The position numbers and the translations under genes were made by a program. DNA of 64,000 nucleotides from Echinarachnius parma (taxonomy: Eukaryota; Echinodermata; Echinoidea; Clypeasteroida; Echinarachniidae), in assembly GCA_037951105.1 (NCBI GenBank), contig JBAMJV010003952.1:19662-83661 (forward strand), in the 5' to 3' direction. Below are positions 40,801 to 55,800 of the stretch, one piece after another. The notes below the pieces were generated by a model that saw nothing but the letters and a program-made list of their open reading frames with translations, was not told where the DNA came from and searched no databases. Every line of letters begins with the position of its first letter. The first letter of the stretch is position 1.

Positions 40801-43800
40801 ACGAGCCTCGGTGATTGGTATGTTTTGGTACTCTTCAGGTATCATGAACATTCCAGTTTCACCTAGTTTTACTTCAAACGGTTCAGGTACTTCACTGTCA
40901 TCTAAGGTTCCCATTATGGCGACTGTAACACTTTCTATAGCAGGATCACCCATATTGATGGAATACAATTGGGCCCCAATAGCGTTATTTCCATTGGGTG
41001 TTCCAAATGACAATGTTACACTGTTTTGCTGGTTCGGAAGTACAGGAACAGCTCCATCACTTATATCGGTTCCATCGCTTGTTGTATATGTGATATCCAC
41101 AGGAACACCTTGGTCTTCCAGGGGCTTATCACATTGGTCTATTATTGGATATAAAAACAAATTATACATGAATCATGAGTATAATCACATCATTTATACT
41201 AAATATAAAGAGGTTAAAATACAAGGCCCTACTTCATCATTATCTTCATTTCTTCAGATACATATTGACTTCGATAAAGTATCAGACACTTTGGGTCAGG
41301 ATCTGTTTCTTCTGCTATACACAAATCTAACCATATTTCTTTTTCTCTTACCATAAGCTAAACAACCGGTAGAAGAGAAACGAGGAAGCTCCAAGTAATT
41401 TTCGTGGAGTTAAACACTTTACAGGCATCTCTTTAAAATACATGTGATATCATATTGAGTAATGGACTTTTTACAAATCAAACTGAAATAATTTGCTTAA
41501 AGAAAGTAAAATACTTACGAGGTGTAGTTTGAGCTTTAGTGGTAATTCGTCTTGTGGTGGTAGCAGCTGAAGTGGTAGCCTCTGGAGTGGGGGGTTTTGT
41601 TGGCCTTGTCCTCGTTCTTGTAACTTTGGGATCTGTACATTTATAACAAGAGTAAAAAGGACATTTGTTATTTTGTTGTAACAGTTTATACAATGGTGTA
41701 GTCAGATTATTAATGTAACCATATACTTGCACATAACTCTTCCCAGAAAGTAAGAATTCTACTTTTAAAAAATCTGTTAATGCACACGTGTGTTAAATTT
41801 TTGTTCTTATAAACATGATCTTATTATAAAATGCAAACATAGAAAACATGAATGAAATACATTCAAATTGAATTTGCAAATGCAAATGATTTTTCCTAGA
41901 AGCCAATACAGCAACAAGTTATTCATTTAGGTAGAAAAATACTATTTATGTATGCGTAAATAAAAATGAGTTGGGGAGTTTTTGATGTAAAGCAAATTAT
42001 TGATGACTTACCAGTTTTACCTGTTGGAGGAAGTGTTGTTTCTAAAAAGAGAATAATACAAATCTGTCCATTATATCTGTATTTCCACAATCTTGCTATG
42101 AAAATAAAAATGACAATGTTCTCCACTCTAATTTATAAGGGGCTTTTCCATTGTCAAATTGACAGCCTACTGGAGCAAAATGGAAGTAATTTAGATTTGT
42201 TTTGCACAATCATACGCCCAGACCTTTCTCACATTGTCTGCCAGAACAGAGAACACATTAATCCAAATTTTTGTACCCCATTCTCACCTACAACATCAAC
42301 AGGAGCAAAATGGCTGTGAATATGCTGACATTGCATGAGGACTAAGAACAGTAAACAAGAGGGCTCGACTGCTTCTAATTTGCATTATCAGAGAATGGGA
42401 TTGGTGTCCTAATCCACCCAATCAAAAGGCCCCTATTAACCTGTATAAACCTAGTACAACAACAATCATGATCTACACAAGATAAAGAAATGACCGGCAT
42501 ATGGACCCTAATCTTTCAGTTGCCCTAGAACCTCATGTTACAATGTATTTCACGTTAAAAAAATCATGAATACATACCTTTAATCGTGACTGTCTCCATT
42601 ACAGTGGTACCCTCTGGCGTGGTGGTTGTTTCAATAGTGGTGGTAGCCTCTTTTGTTCTTGTGGGGGTTGTCGTTATTATAGTTGTTGTTGTAACATTGA
42701 CTTTTGAGAGAGAGAGAGAGAGAGCGGGAGATGTTTATTTTCATCTAGGCAGAATTAAACTTATAGCATTATTACAAGAAATATTGAATGGTATCTGACA
42801 TTTCCTAAAGAACCTCAATCACAGACTGTCTGCTTGATAGTAATACATGTAATTAATTTCCATGTAAAATTCCATTTCAATCAAATTATTTCTAAAAATA
42901 AGATATGAATTTATTAATCTCCCACATGTAATTTATAGATATATGAACATTAAGTAATTATTAAATGGGGTGATTTAGCTAAACACTGAATGAAACAGAC
43001 AATGTTTGGCAAAAACCCGCTTTTGAAACTTTTCCTATTGAAGTGATTACAGACTAATAAAGTAATAAAACACAACTAAATCAGTGCATATAATCATCAA
43101 CATATTCAATTTGTGACTTACCAACTTTGATGCATCCTTCCAGCACAAGTTGGACAGTTTGGATATCAGGCGTGATGAAGCTAAGACGAGCCTCGGTGAT
43201 TGGTATGTTTTGGTACTCTTCAGGTATCATGAACATTCCAGTTTCACCTAGTTTTACTTCAAACGGTTCAGGTACTTCACTGTCATCTAAGGTTCCCATT
43301 ATGGCGACTGTAACACTTTCTATAGCAGGATCACCCATATTGATGGAATACAATTGGGCCCCAATAGCGTTATTTCCATTGGGTGTTCCAAATGACAATG
43401 TTACACTGTTTTGCTGGTTCGGAAGTACAGGAACAGCTCCATCACTTATATCGGTTCCATCGCTTGTTGTATATGTGATATCCACAGGAACACCTTGGTC
43501 TTCCAGGGGCTTATCACATTGGTCTATTATTGGATATAAAAACAAATTATACATGAATCATGAGTATAATCACATCATTTATACTAAATATAAAGAGGTT
43601 AAAATACAAGGCCCTACTTCATCATTATCTTCATTTCTTCAGATACATATTGACTTCGATAAAGTATCAGACACTTTGGGTCAGGATCTGTTTCTTCTGC
43701 TATACACAAATCTAACCATATTTCTTTTTCTCTTACCATAAGCTAAACAACCGGTAGAAGAGAAACGAGGAAGCTCCAAGTAATTTTCCTGGAGTTAAAC

Positions 43801-46800
43801 ACTTTACAGGCATCTCTTTAAAATACATGTGATATCATATTGAGTAATGGACTTTTTACAAATCAAACTGAAATAATTTGCTTAAAGAAAGTAAAATACT
43901 TACGAGGTGTAGTTTGAGCTTTAGTGGTAATTCGTCTTGTGGTGGTAGCAGCTGAAGTGGTAGCCTCTGGAGTGGAGGGTTTTGTTGGCCTTGTCCTCGT
44001 TCTTGTAACTTTGGGATCTGTACATTTATAACAAGAGTAAAAAGGACATTTGTTATTTTGTTGTAACAGTTTATACAATGGTGTAGTCAGATTATTAATG
44101 TAACCATATACTTGCACATAACTATTCCCAGAAAGTAAGAATTCTACTTTTTTAAAATCTGTTAATGCACACGTGTGTTAAATTGTTGTTCTTATAAACA
44201 TGATCTTATTATAAAATGCAAACATAGAAAACATGAAGGAAACACATTCAAATTGAATTTGCAAATGCAAATGATTTTTCCTAGAAGCCAATACAGCAAC
44301 AAGTTATTCATTTAGGTAGAAAAATACTATTTATGTATGCGTAAATAAAAATGAGTTGGGGAGTTTTTAATGTAAAGCAAATTATTGATGACTTACCAGT
44401 TTTACCTGTTGGAGGAAGTGTTGTTTCTAAAAAGAGAATAATACAAATCTGTCCATTATATCTGTATTTCCACAATCTTGCAATGAAAAATAAAATGACA
44501 ATGTTCTCCACTCACTCTAATTTATGAGGGGCTTTTCCATTGCCAAATTGACAGCCTACTGGAGCAAAATGGAAGTAATTTAGATTTGTTTGCACAATCA
44601 TACGCCCAGACCTTTCTCACATTGTCTGCCAGAACAGAGAACACATTCATCCAAATTTTCGTACCCCATTCTCACCTACAACATCAACATGAGCAAAATG
44701 GCTGTGAATATGCTGACATTGCATGAGGACTAAGATAGGGGTTCAACAACAGTAAACAAGAGGGCTCGACTGCTTCTAATTTGCATTTTCAGAGAATGGG
44801 ATTGGTGTCCTAATCCACCCAATCAAAAGGCCCCTATTAACCTGTATAAACCTAGTACAACAACAATCATGATCTACACAAGATAAAGAAATGACCGGCA
44901 TATGGACTCTAATCTTTCAGTTGCCCTAGAACCTCATTTTACAATGTGTTTCACTTTTTAAAGAAAAATGAATATATACCTTTCATCGTGACTGTCTCCA
45001 CTTCAGTGGTACCCTCTGGCATGGTGGTTGTTTCAATAATAGTGGTAGCCTCTTTTATTGTTGTGGGGGTTGTCGTTGTTATAGTGGTTGATGTTGTAGT
45101 TGTTGTTACATTGACTTTGGGAGAGAGAGAGAGACAGAGGGAGATTTTAATTTTCATCCAGGCAATATTAAACTTATAGCATTATTACAAAAAATATTGA
45201 ATGGTATCTAAAATTTCCTCAAGAACCTCATGTATTAACTGTCTGGTTGATAGTAATACATGTCGTTATTAATTCCCATGTTAAATTCCATTTGAATCAA
45301 ATTATTTCTAAAAACAGATATTCAAAATGCGACTTACCAACTTTGATGCATCCTTCCAGATCAATTTGGACACTTTCGATATCAGGCGTGTTGAAGCTAA
45401 GAAGAGCCGCAGCGACTGGTATGTTTTGGAACTCTTCAGGTATCATGAACATTCCAGTTTCCCCTAGTTTTACTTCAAATGGTTCAGGTACTTCACTGTC
45501 ATCTAAGGTTCCCATTATGGCGATTGTAACACTTTCGATACCAGGATCACCCATATTGATGGAATACAATCGGGCCCCGATAGCATTATCTCCATTTGGT
45601 GTTCCAAATGACAATGTTACACTGTTTTGCTGGTTTGGAAGTACAGGAACAGATCCATCACTTATTTCGGTTTCATCGCTTGTTGTATATATGATCTCCA
45701 CTGGGACACCCTGGTCCTCGAGGGGCTTATCACATTGATCTGAGTGAAGACAATAAAAGCAAGATTCCATTATTAATTGCTTGGAGACAACAATATTTTA
45801 GAAAATGTAAGATAACTGCTAAATTTGCTACATTTCAAATTGTTTCCTTTGCCATGAAAAAGAAATTGCTCATAAATATATATACTTTTATAGATATAAT
45901 TATAAATAAAGACAACCTCTTTCTGTATTTTGCATCTACATGTATTACATTGTTACTGCTGATAAAAAGGCCAAGTTACAAATAAGTACCAACTATTCAT
46001 ACCATGAATCATAGATTTTGAATGTGTACAATATATCCATTAGCTGTAATGTGCTACAGTACCACCCTATTAACGGCTGTGTGATTAAATGCTATGATAC
46101 CATACTGTAAGATTCAACAAGTTTCCTTTGTGAATGGAAAAATGGCACCCTACAAAAAGACAATTCCATAAACAAAATCATGTGCGTACACTTGAGTATT
46201 GGTACGTCCCGAAAAAAAAGAATTGTAAGGTTTTGGTTGGTTTGTTGGTTGTTGAAAGTTCATTGAATGAAACATGTGAAATGAGAATCCTTCCCTTTCG
46301 AATGCTTTCATACTTGTAAAATTTGATCTCAAAATATTTTATTTATATATCGTCTAGCTAGGCGATATCTCGACTCTTAAGAAAATACATAACATGTTTA
46401 TACACTTCTTTAAAAAAAAAAGTGTCAGAACAGGTTTTTAGATAGTAATTGATGATATCTCTATTTAATCAGTATTAAAAAAAAAACATCACATGCACAA
46501 TTTTGTATAAAAATGGTTGAAACCAACGATTTTTAGAGTGGGCCCTCTTGAGTTTTAACAGCTCTTTTTTGTATGGATAACAGGCCTTTTACTTGGTCGT
46601 TTGTAATTATGTATACCTTTCGAGCATGGCGGAGTTATAACTATTAGTTTGTAATGTAATAGTGCAGGTTTTGGTTACTAAAGTTCAGTTTGACCAAAAC
46701 TCAACCATCTCTTTAAAGGGGTAGTTCAGTTTTGGTAGAGAGGGCGCTGCACAACACAATTTTTTTGTGAGGTAATGTAAAACTGAGTGTCGAATATGAA

Positions 46801-49800
46801 AGAACATGCAATTTTAATGGCAGAATAAAGTTTATTTGGTCAAAATAGGTTCAGAAATGGCTGAAATATCAATAAATATATCTGATCGTAATAAATTTGG
46901 GCCCCAAATTTATTTGATGATTTTAAAAATAAATTTAAAAAATGCTTACACTTTTTCAAAAATGTTCAAAAGCGGGTTTTAAATAGTTGTTGATGATATC
47001 TCTATTTAATAATTATTTCAACAAAGCGTCACATGTATGAAAATTGTTGAAACCAATGCCTCTTTAGAGAGCGCCCTCTTGTGTTTTAATGGCTCTTTTG
47101 TAATGATAACAGGCTTTTTACTTAGTCGTTTGTAATTTTGTATACCTTTCGAGCATGGTGGAGTTATAACTATTAGTTTGTAATGTTACTGCGCAGGTTT
47201 TGGTTACTAAAGTTCAGCCTTACCAAAACTGTACTACCTCTTTAAGCTCAATTAATACTATTTAGGGTGGGGGCATTATGAACCCCAACTTCCTTCAGGG
47301 ATTTCATTATAATACTCTAGAACCTATTATGATCTCCTCTCGTCAGCTTTCAAGATTGCACATCTTTTAGAACCATTTACTATGAAAAATAATGTGCCCA
47401 AATGAACCATTATACATACGAGGTGTGGTCGTTTCAGCTTCAGTCGTTGTAACTTGTCTTGTGGAAGTCTCCACTTCAGTAGTAGCCTCTGGTGTGCTCG
47501 TAATTTCTTTCGTAGTAACAGTTTGTGTTGTTGATGTTGGAGTAGTAGTTGATATAGTGGTCGTTATTGCAGTTGTTGTAACATTAACTGATAACAACAA
47601 AAAAATACATTAGAGTTATTGAGCATACAAATATTTCAATGCAAACAGTTTAGATTTGATATAACCTTCATAATAGCATACTAGATGACTTCATTTCCAG
47701 ACAATGAAACTGTATTTCACACAAATAAAAATGTTCTTCCTCATGAGATTTTGAATCACCGGTACAATTCCTGAAATCTAATTTAGACACAAATCATCCA
47801 GTAAAATACAAATGTACCTATCTTAAGTCGGGTACTATAAAATACAATGCAACTATTTTCTCTATGGAAGATATTTCAGCATGAATAAGGAACGCCTTTG
47901 CTTACAAAATTAATTCATTTGAACTTTTGATTAGAAACGATAACAAGTGATGATACACTATTAACAAAAACATAAGAATACCTCGAATATGATAATATTT
48001 GTGAAATAGTGCTTTTACAAATTATCTCCTACAATTCAGGAGTGTAACTTACCAACTTTGACGCATCCTTCCAAATCAATTTGGACACTTTCGATATCAG
48101 GCGTGTTGAAGCTAAGAAGAGCCTCAGTGACTGGTATGTTTTGGTACTTTTGAGGTATCATGAACATTCCAGGTTCCCCTAGTTTTACTTCAAACGGTTC
48201 AGGTACTTCACTGTCATCTAAGGTTCCCATTATGGCGACTGTAACACTTTCTATAGCAGGATCACCCATATTGATGGAATACAATTGGGCCCCAATAGCG
48301 TTATTTCCATTGGGTGTTCCAAATGACAATGCTACGCTGTTTTGCTGGTTCGGAAGTACAGGAACAGCTCCATCACTTATATCGGTTCCATCGCTTGTTG
48401 TATATGTGATATCCACAGGGACACCTTGGTCTTCCAGGGGCTTATCACATTGGTCTATTATTGGATATAAAAACAAATTATACATGAATCATGAGTGTAA
48501 TCACATCATTTATACTAAATATAAAGAGGTTAAATACAGAGCCCTACTTCATCATTATCTTCATTTCTTCAGATACATAATGACCTTGATGAGGTATCAG
48601 ACACTTTGGGTCATCCCTTTAAAATACATGTTATATCATATTGATAATACTGAGTAATGGACTTTTCACAAATCAAACTGAAATAATTTGCTTAAAGAAA
48701 GTAAAATACTTACGAGGTGTCGTTTGAGCTTTAGTTGTAATTCGTCTTGTGGTGGTAGCCACTGAAGTGGTAGCCACTGGAGTGGGGGGTTTTGTTGGCC
48801 TTGTTCTCGTTCTTGTAACTTTGGGATCTGTAAATTTATAACAAGAGTAAAAAGGACATTTGTTGTAACAGATTATGCAATGTTGTAGTCAGATTATTAA
48901 TGTAACCATATACTTGCACATAACTATTCCCAGAAAGTAAGAATTCTACTTTTTTAAAATCTGTTAATGCACATGTGTGTTAAATTTTTGTTCTTATAAA
49001 CATGATCTCGTTATAAAATGCAAACATAGAAAACATGAATGGAACACATTCAAATTGAATTTGCAAATACACAATATTTTCCTAGAAGCCTCTATACAGC
49101 AACAAGTTACTCCTTTTGGTAGAAAAAATACTAATTATGTATGCGTAAATAAAAATGAGTTGGGGAGTTTTCAATGTAAAGCAAATTATTGATGACTTAC
49201 CAGTTTTACCTGTTGGAGGAAGTGTTGTTTCTAAAAAGAGAATAATACAAATTTGTCCATTATATCTGTATTTCCACAATCTTGCTATGAAAATTTAAAA
49301 AATGGGGTTCAACAACAGTAAACGAGAGGGCTCGACTGCTTCTAATTTGCATTATCAGAGAATGGGATTGGTGTCCTAATCCACCCAATCAAAAGGCCCC
49401 TATTAACCGTATGAACATGGTCCAACAACAATCATGATCTACACAAAATGAAGAAATGACCTGCATATGGACTCTAACTAAATGTATCTTTCAGTTGCCC
49501 TAGAACCTCATTTTACAATGTGTTTCACTTTTTAAAGAAAAATGAATATATACCTTTCATCGTGACTGTCTCCACTTCAGTGGTACCCTCTGGCATGGTG
49601 GTTGTTTCAATAATAGTGGTAGCCTCTTTTGTTGTTGTGGGGGTTGTCGTTATAGTGGTTGATGTTGTAGTTGTTGTTACATTGACTTTGGGAGAGAGAG
49701 AGACAGAGGGAGATTTTAATTTTCATCCAGGCAATATTAAACTTATAGCATTATTACAAACAATATTGAATGATATCTAAAATTTCCTCAAGAACCTCAT

Positions 49801-52800
49801 GTATTAACTGTCTGGTTGATAGTAATACATGTCGTTATTAATTCCCATGTTAAATTCCATTTGAATTAAATTATTTCTAAAAACAGATATTCAAAATGCG
49901 ACTTACCAACTTTGATGCATCCTTCCAGATCAATTTGGACACTTTCGATATCAGGCGTGTTGAAGCTAAGAAGAGCCTCAGCGACTGGTATGTTTTGGAA
50001 CTCTTCAGGTATCATGAACATTCCAGTTTCCCCTAGTTTTACTTCAAATGGTTCAGGTACTTCACTGTCATCTAAGGTTCCCATTATGGCGATTGTAACA
50101 CTTTCGATACCAGGATCACCCATATTGATGGAATACAATTGGGCCCCGATAGCATTATCTCCATTTGGTGTTCCAAATGACAATGTTACACTGTTTTGCT
50201 GGTTTGGAAGTACAGGAACAGATCCATCACTTATTTCGGTTTCATCGCTTGTTGTATATATGATCTCCACTGGGACACCCTGGTCCTCGAGGGGCTTATC
50301 ACATTGATCTGAGTGAAGACAATAAAAGCAAGATTCCATTATTAATTACTTGGAGACAACAATATTTTAGAAAATGTAAGATAACTGCTAAATTTGCTAC
50401 ATTTCAAATTGTTTCCTTTGCCATGAAAAAGAAATTGCTCATAAATATATATACATTTATAGATATAATTATAAATAAAGACAACCTCTTTCTGTATTTT
50501 GCATCTACATGTATTACATTGTTAGTGCTGATAAATAGGCCAAGTTACAAATAAGTACCAACTATTCATACCATGAATCATAGATTTTGAATGTGTACAA
50601 TATATCCATTAGCTGTAATGTGCTACAGTACCATCCTATTAACGGCTGTGTGATTAAATGCTATGATACCATACTGTAAGATTCAACAAGTTTCCTTTGT
50701 GAATGGAAAAATGGCACCCTACAATAAGACAATTCCATAAACAAAATCATGTGCGTACACTTGAGTATTGGTACGTCTCGAAAAAAAGAATGGTAAGGTT
50801 TTGGTTGGTTTGTTGGTTGTTGAAAGTTCATTGAATGAAACATGTGAAATGAGAATCCTTCCCTTTCGAATGCTTTCATACTTGTAAAATTTGATCTCAA
50901 AATATTTTATTTATATATTGTCTAGCTAGGCGATATCTTGACTCTTAAGAAAATACATAAAATGTTTATACACTTCTTTAAAAAAAAAAGTGTCAAAATA
51001 GGTTTTTAGATAGTAATTGATGATATCTCTATCTAATCAGTATTTTAACAAAACATCACATACACAATTTTGTATAAAAATGGTTGAAACCAACGATTTT
51101 TAGAGTGGGCCCTCTTGAGTTTTAACAGCTCTTTTTTGTATGGATAACAGGCTTTTTACTTGGTCGTTTGTAATTATGTATACCTTTCGAGCATGGCGGA
51201 GTTATAACTATTAGTTTGTAATGTTACTGCGCAGGTTTTGGTTACTAAAGTTCAGCCTTACCAAAACTGTACCTCTTTAAGCTCAATTAATACTATTTAG
51301 GGTGGGGGCATTATGAACCCCAACTTCCTTCAGGGATTTCATTATAATACTCTAGAACCTATTATGATCTCCTCTCGTCAGCTTTCAAGATTGCACATCT
51401 TTTAGAACCATTTACTATGAAAAATAATGTGCCCAAATGAACCATTATACATACGAGGTGTGGTCGTTTCAGCTTCAGTCGTTGTAACTTGTCTTGTGGA
51501 AGTCTCCACTTCAGTAGTAGCCTCTGGTGTGCTCGTAATTTCTTTCGTAGTAACAGTTTGTGTTGTTGATGTCGGAGTAGTAGTTGATATAGTGGTCGTT
51601 ATTGCAGTTGTTGTAACATTAACTGATAACAAAAAAAATACATTAGAGTTATTGAGCATACAAATATTTCAATGCAAACAGTTTGGATTTGATATAACCT
51701 TCATAATAGCATACTAGATGACTTCATTTCCAGACAATGAAACTGTATTTCACACAAATACAAATGTTCTTCCTCATGAGATTTTGAAATACCGGAACAA
51801 TTCCTGAAATCTAATTTAGACACAAATCATCCAGTAAAATACAAATGTACCCATCTTAAGTCGGGTACTATAAAATACAATGCAACTATTTTCTCTATGG
51901 AAGATATTTCAGCATGAATAAGGAACGCCTTTGCTTACAAAATTAATTCATTTGAACTTTTGATTAGAAACGATGATACACTATAAACAAAAACATAAGA
52001 ATACCCCGAATATGATAATATTTGTGAAATAGTGCTTTTACAAATTATCTCCTACAATTCAGGAGTGTAACTTACCAACTTTGACGCATCCTTCCAGATC
52101 AATTTGGACACTTTCGATATCAGGCGTGTTGAAGCTAAGAAGAGCCTCAGTGACTGGTATGTTTTGGTACTTTTGAGGTATCATGAACATTCCAGGTTCC
52201 CCTAGTTTTACTTCAAACGGTTCAGGTACTTCACTGTCATCTAAGGTTCCCATTATGGCGACTGTAACACTTTCTATAGCAGGATCACCCATATTGATGG
52301 AATACAATTGGGCCCCAATAGCGTTATTTCCATTGGGTGTTCCAAATGACAATGTTACGCTGTTTTGCTGGTTCGGAAGTACAGGAACAGCTCCATCACT
52401 TATATCGGTTCCATCGCTTGTTGTATATGTGATATCCACAGGGACACCTTGGTCTTCCAGGGGCTTATCACATTGGTCTATTATTTGATATAAAAACAAA
52501 TTATACATGAATCATGAGTGTAATCACATCATTTATACTAAATATAAAGAGGTTAAATACAGAGCCCTACTTCATCATTATCTTCATTTCTTCAGATACA
52601 TATTGACTTCGATGAGGTATCAGACACCTTGGGTCAGGATCTGTTTCCTATGCTATACACAAATCTAACCGTATTTTATTCTTCTCTTACCATAAGCTAA
52701 ACAACACGGTAGAAGAGAAACGAGGAAGCTCCAAGTAAATTTCGTGGAGTTAAACACTTTACAGGCATCCCTTTAAAATACATGTGATATCATATTGATA

Positions 52801-55800
52801 ATACTGAGTAATGGACTTTTCACAAATCAAACTGAAATAATTTGCTTAAAGAAAGTAAAATACTTACGAGGTGTTGTTTGAGCTTTAGTTGTAATTCGTC
52901 TTGTGGTGGTAGCCACTGAAGTGGTAGCCACTGGAGTGGGGGGTTTTGTTGGCCTTGTCCTCGTTCTTGTAACTTTGGGATCTGTAAATTTATAACAAGA
53001 GTAAAAAGGACATTTGTTGTAACAGATTATGCAATGTTGTAGTCAGATTATTAATGTAACCATATACTTGCACATAACTATTCCCAGAAAGTAAGAATTC
53101 TACTTTTAAAAAATCTGTTAATGCACATGTGTGTTAAATTTTTGTTCTTATAAACATGATCTCGTTATAAAATGCAAACATAGAAAACATGAATGGAACA
53201 CATTCAAATTGAATTTGCAAATACACAATATTTTCCTAGAAGCCTCTATACAGCAACAAGTTATTCCTTTTGGTAGAAAAAATACTAATTATGTATGCGT
53301 AAATACAAATGAGTTGGGGAGTTTTCAATGTAAAGCAAATTATTGATGACTTACCAGTTTTACCTGTTGGAGGAAGTGTTGTTTCTAAAAAGAGAATAAT
53401 ACAAATTTGTCCATTATATCTGTATTTCCACAATCTTGCTATGAAAAAAAAAATGACAATGTTCTCCACTCTAATTTATAAGGGGCTTTTCCATTGTCAA
53501 ATTGACAGCCTACTGGAGCAAAATGGAAGTAATTTAGATTTTTTTGCACAATCATACGCCCAGACCTTCATCCAAATTTTCGTACCCCATTCTCAACTAC
53601 AACATCAACATGAGCAAAATGGCTGTGAATATGCTGACATTGCATGAGGACTAAGAAAGGGGTTCAACAACATTAAACAAGAGGGCTCGACTGCTTCTAA
53701 TTTGCATTTTCAGAGAATGGGATTGGTGTCCTAATCCACCCAATCAAAAGGCCCCTATTAACCTGTATAAACCTAGTACAACAACAATCATGATCTACAC
53801 AAGATTTAAAAAAATGACCGGCATATGGACTCTAATCTTTCAGTTGCCCTAGAACCTCATTTTACAATGTGTTTCACTTTTTTAAAGAAAAATGAATATA
53901 TACCTTTCATCGTGACTGTCTCCACTTCAGTGCTACCCTCTGGCATGGTGGTTGTTTCAATAATAGTGGTAGCCGCTTTTTTTGTTGTGGGGGTTGTCGT
54001 TGTTATAGTGGTTGATGTTGTAGTCGTTGTTACATTGACTTTGGGAGAGAGAGAGACAGAGGGAGATTTTAATTTTCATCCAGGCAATATTAAACTTATA
54101 GCATTATTACAAAAAATATTGAATGGTATCTAAAATTTCCTCAAGAACCTCATGTATTTACTGTCTGGTTGATAGTAATACATGTCGTTATTAATTCCCA
54201 TGTTAAATTCCATTTGAATCAAATTATTTCTAAAAACAGATATTCAAAATGCGACTTACCAACTTTGATGCATCCTTCCAGATCAATTTGGACACTTTCG
54301 ATATCAGGCGTGTTGAAGCTAAGAAGAGCCGCAGCGACTGGTATGTTTTGGAACTCTTCAGGTATCATGAACATTCCAGTTTCCCCTAGTTTTACTTCAA
54401 ATGGTTCAGGTACTTCACTGTCATCTAAGGTTCCCATTATGGCGATTGTAACGCTTTCGATACCAGGATCACCCATATTGATGGAATACAATTGGGCCCC
54501 GATAGCATTATCTCCATTTGGTGTTCCAAATGACAATGTTACACTGTTTTGCTGGTTTGGAAGTACAGGAACAGATCCATCACTTATTTCGGTTTCATCG
54601 CTTGTTGTATATGTGATCTCCACTGGGACACCCTGGTCCTCGAGGGGCTTATCACATTGATCTGAGTGAAGACAATAAAAGCAAGATTCCATTATTAATT
54701 GCTTGGAGACAACAATATTTTAGAAAATGTAAGATAACTGCTAAATTTGCTACATTTCAAATTGTTTCCTTTGCCATGAAAAAGAAATTGCTCATAAATA
54801 TATATACTTTTATAGATATAATTATAAATAAAGACAACCTCCTTCTGTATTTTGCATCTACATGTATTACATTGTTAGTGCTGATAAATAGGCCAACTTA
54901 CACATAAGTACCAACTATTCATACCATGAATCATATATTTTGAATGTGTACAATATATCCATAAGCTGTGATGTGCTACAGTACCACCCTATTAACGGCT
55001 GTGTGATTAAATGCTATGATACCATACTGTAAGATTCAACAAGTTTCCTTTGTGAATGGAAAAATGGCACCCTACAATAAGACAATTCCATAAACAAAAT
55101 CATGTGCGTACACTTGAGTATTGGTACGTCCCGAAAAAAAGAATGGTAAGGTTTTGGTTGGTTTGTTGGTTGTTGAAAGTTCATTGAATGAAACATGTGA
55201 AATGAGAATCCTTCCCTTTCGAATGCTTTCATACTTGTAAAATTTGATCTCAAAATATTTTATTTATATATCGTCTAGCTAGGCGATATCTTGACTCTTA
55301 AGAAAATACATAAAATGTTTATACACTTCTTTAAAAAAACAAAAAGTGTCAAAACAGGTTTTTAGATAGTAATTGATGATATCTCTATCTAATCAGTATT
55401 TTAACAAAACATCACATGCACAATTTTGTATAAAAATGGTTGAAACCAACGATTTTTAGAGTGGGCCCTCTTGAGTTTTAACAGCTCTTTTTTGTATGGA
55501 TAACAGGCTTTTTACTTGGTCGTTTGTAATTATGTATACCTTTCGAGCATGGCGGAGTTATAACTATTAGTTTGTAATGTAATAGTGCAGGTTTTGGTTA
55601 CTAAAGTTCAGTTTGACCAAAACTCAACTATCTCTTTAAAGGGGTAGTTCAGTTTTGGTAGAGAGGGCGTTGCACAACACAATTTTTTGTGAGGTAATGT
55701 AAAACTGAGTGTCGAATATGAAAGAACATGCAATTTTAATGGCAGAATAAAGTTTATTTGGTCAAAATAGGTTCAGAAATGGCTGAAATATCAATAAATA

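Larger units (their letters stand above)
40737..44426 (-). repeat. 2,385-bp tandem duplication (A-T-S-R block)
   Basis: A4/A5, R4/R5 and S4/S5 are each offset by exactly 2,385 bp (40737/43122, 41519/43904, 42012/44397). Introns match almost base for base, including AGGTGTAGTTTGAGCTTTAG in R, seen in no other unit. This is the youngest half-unit duplication in the window. The T exons differ: T4 is the short form and T5 the long form, because T5 is joined to B2. Confidence 0.92.
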
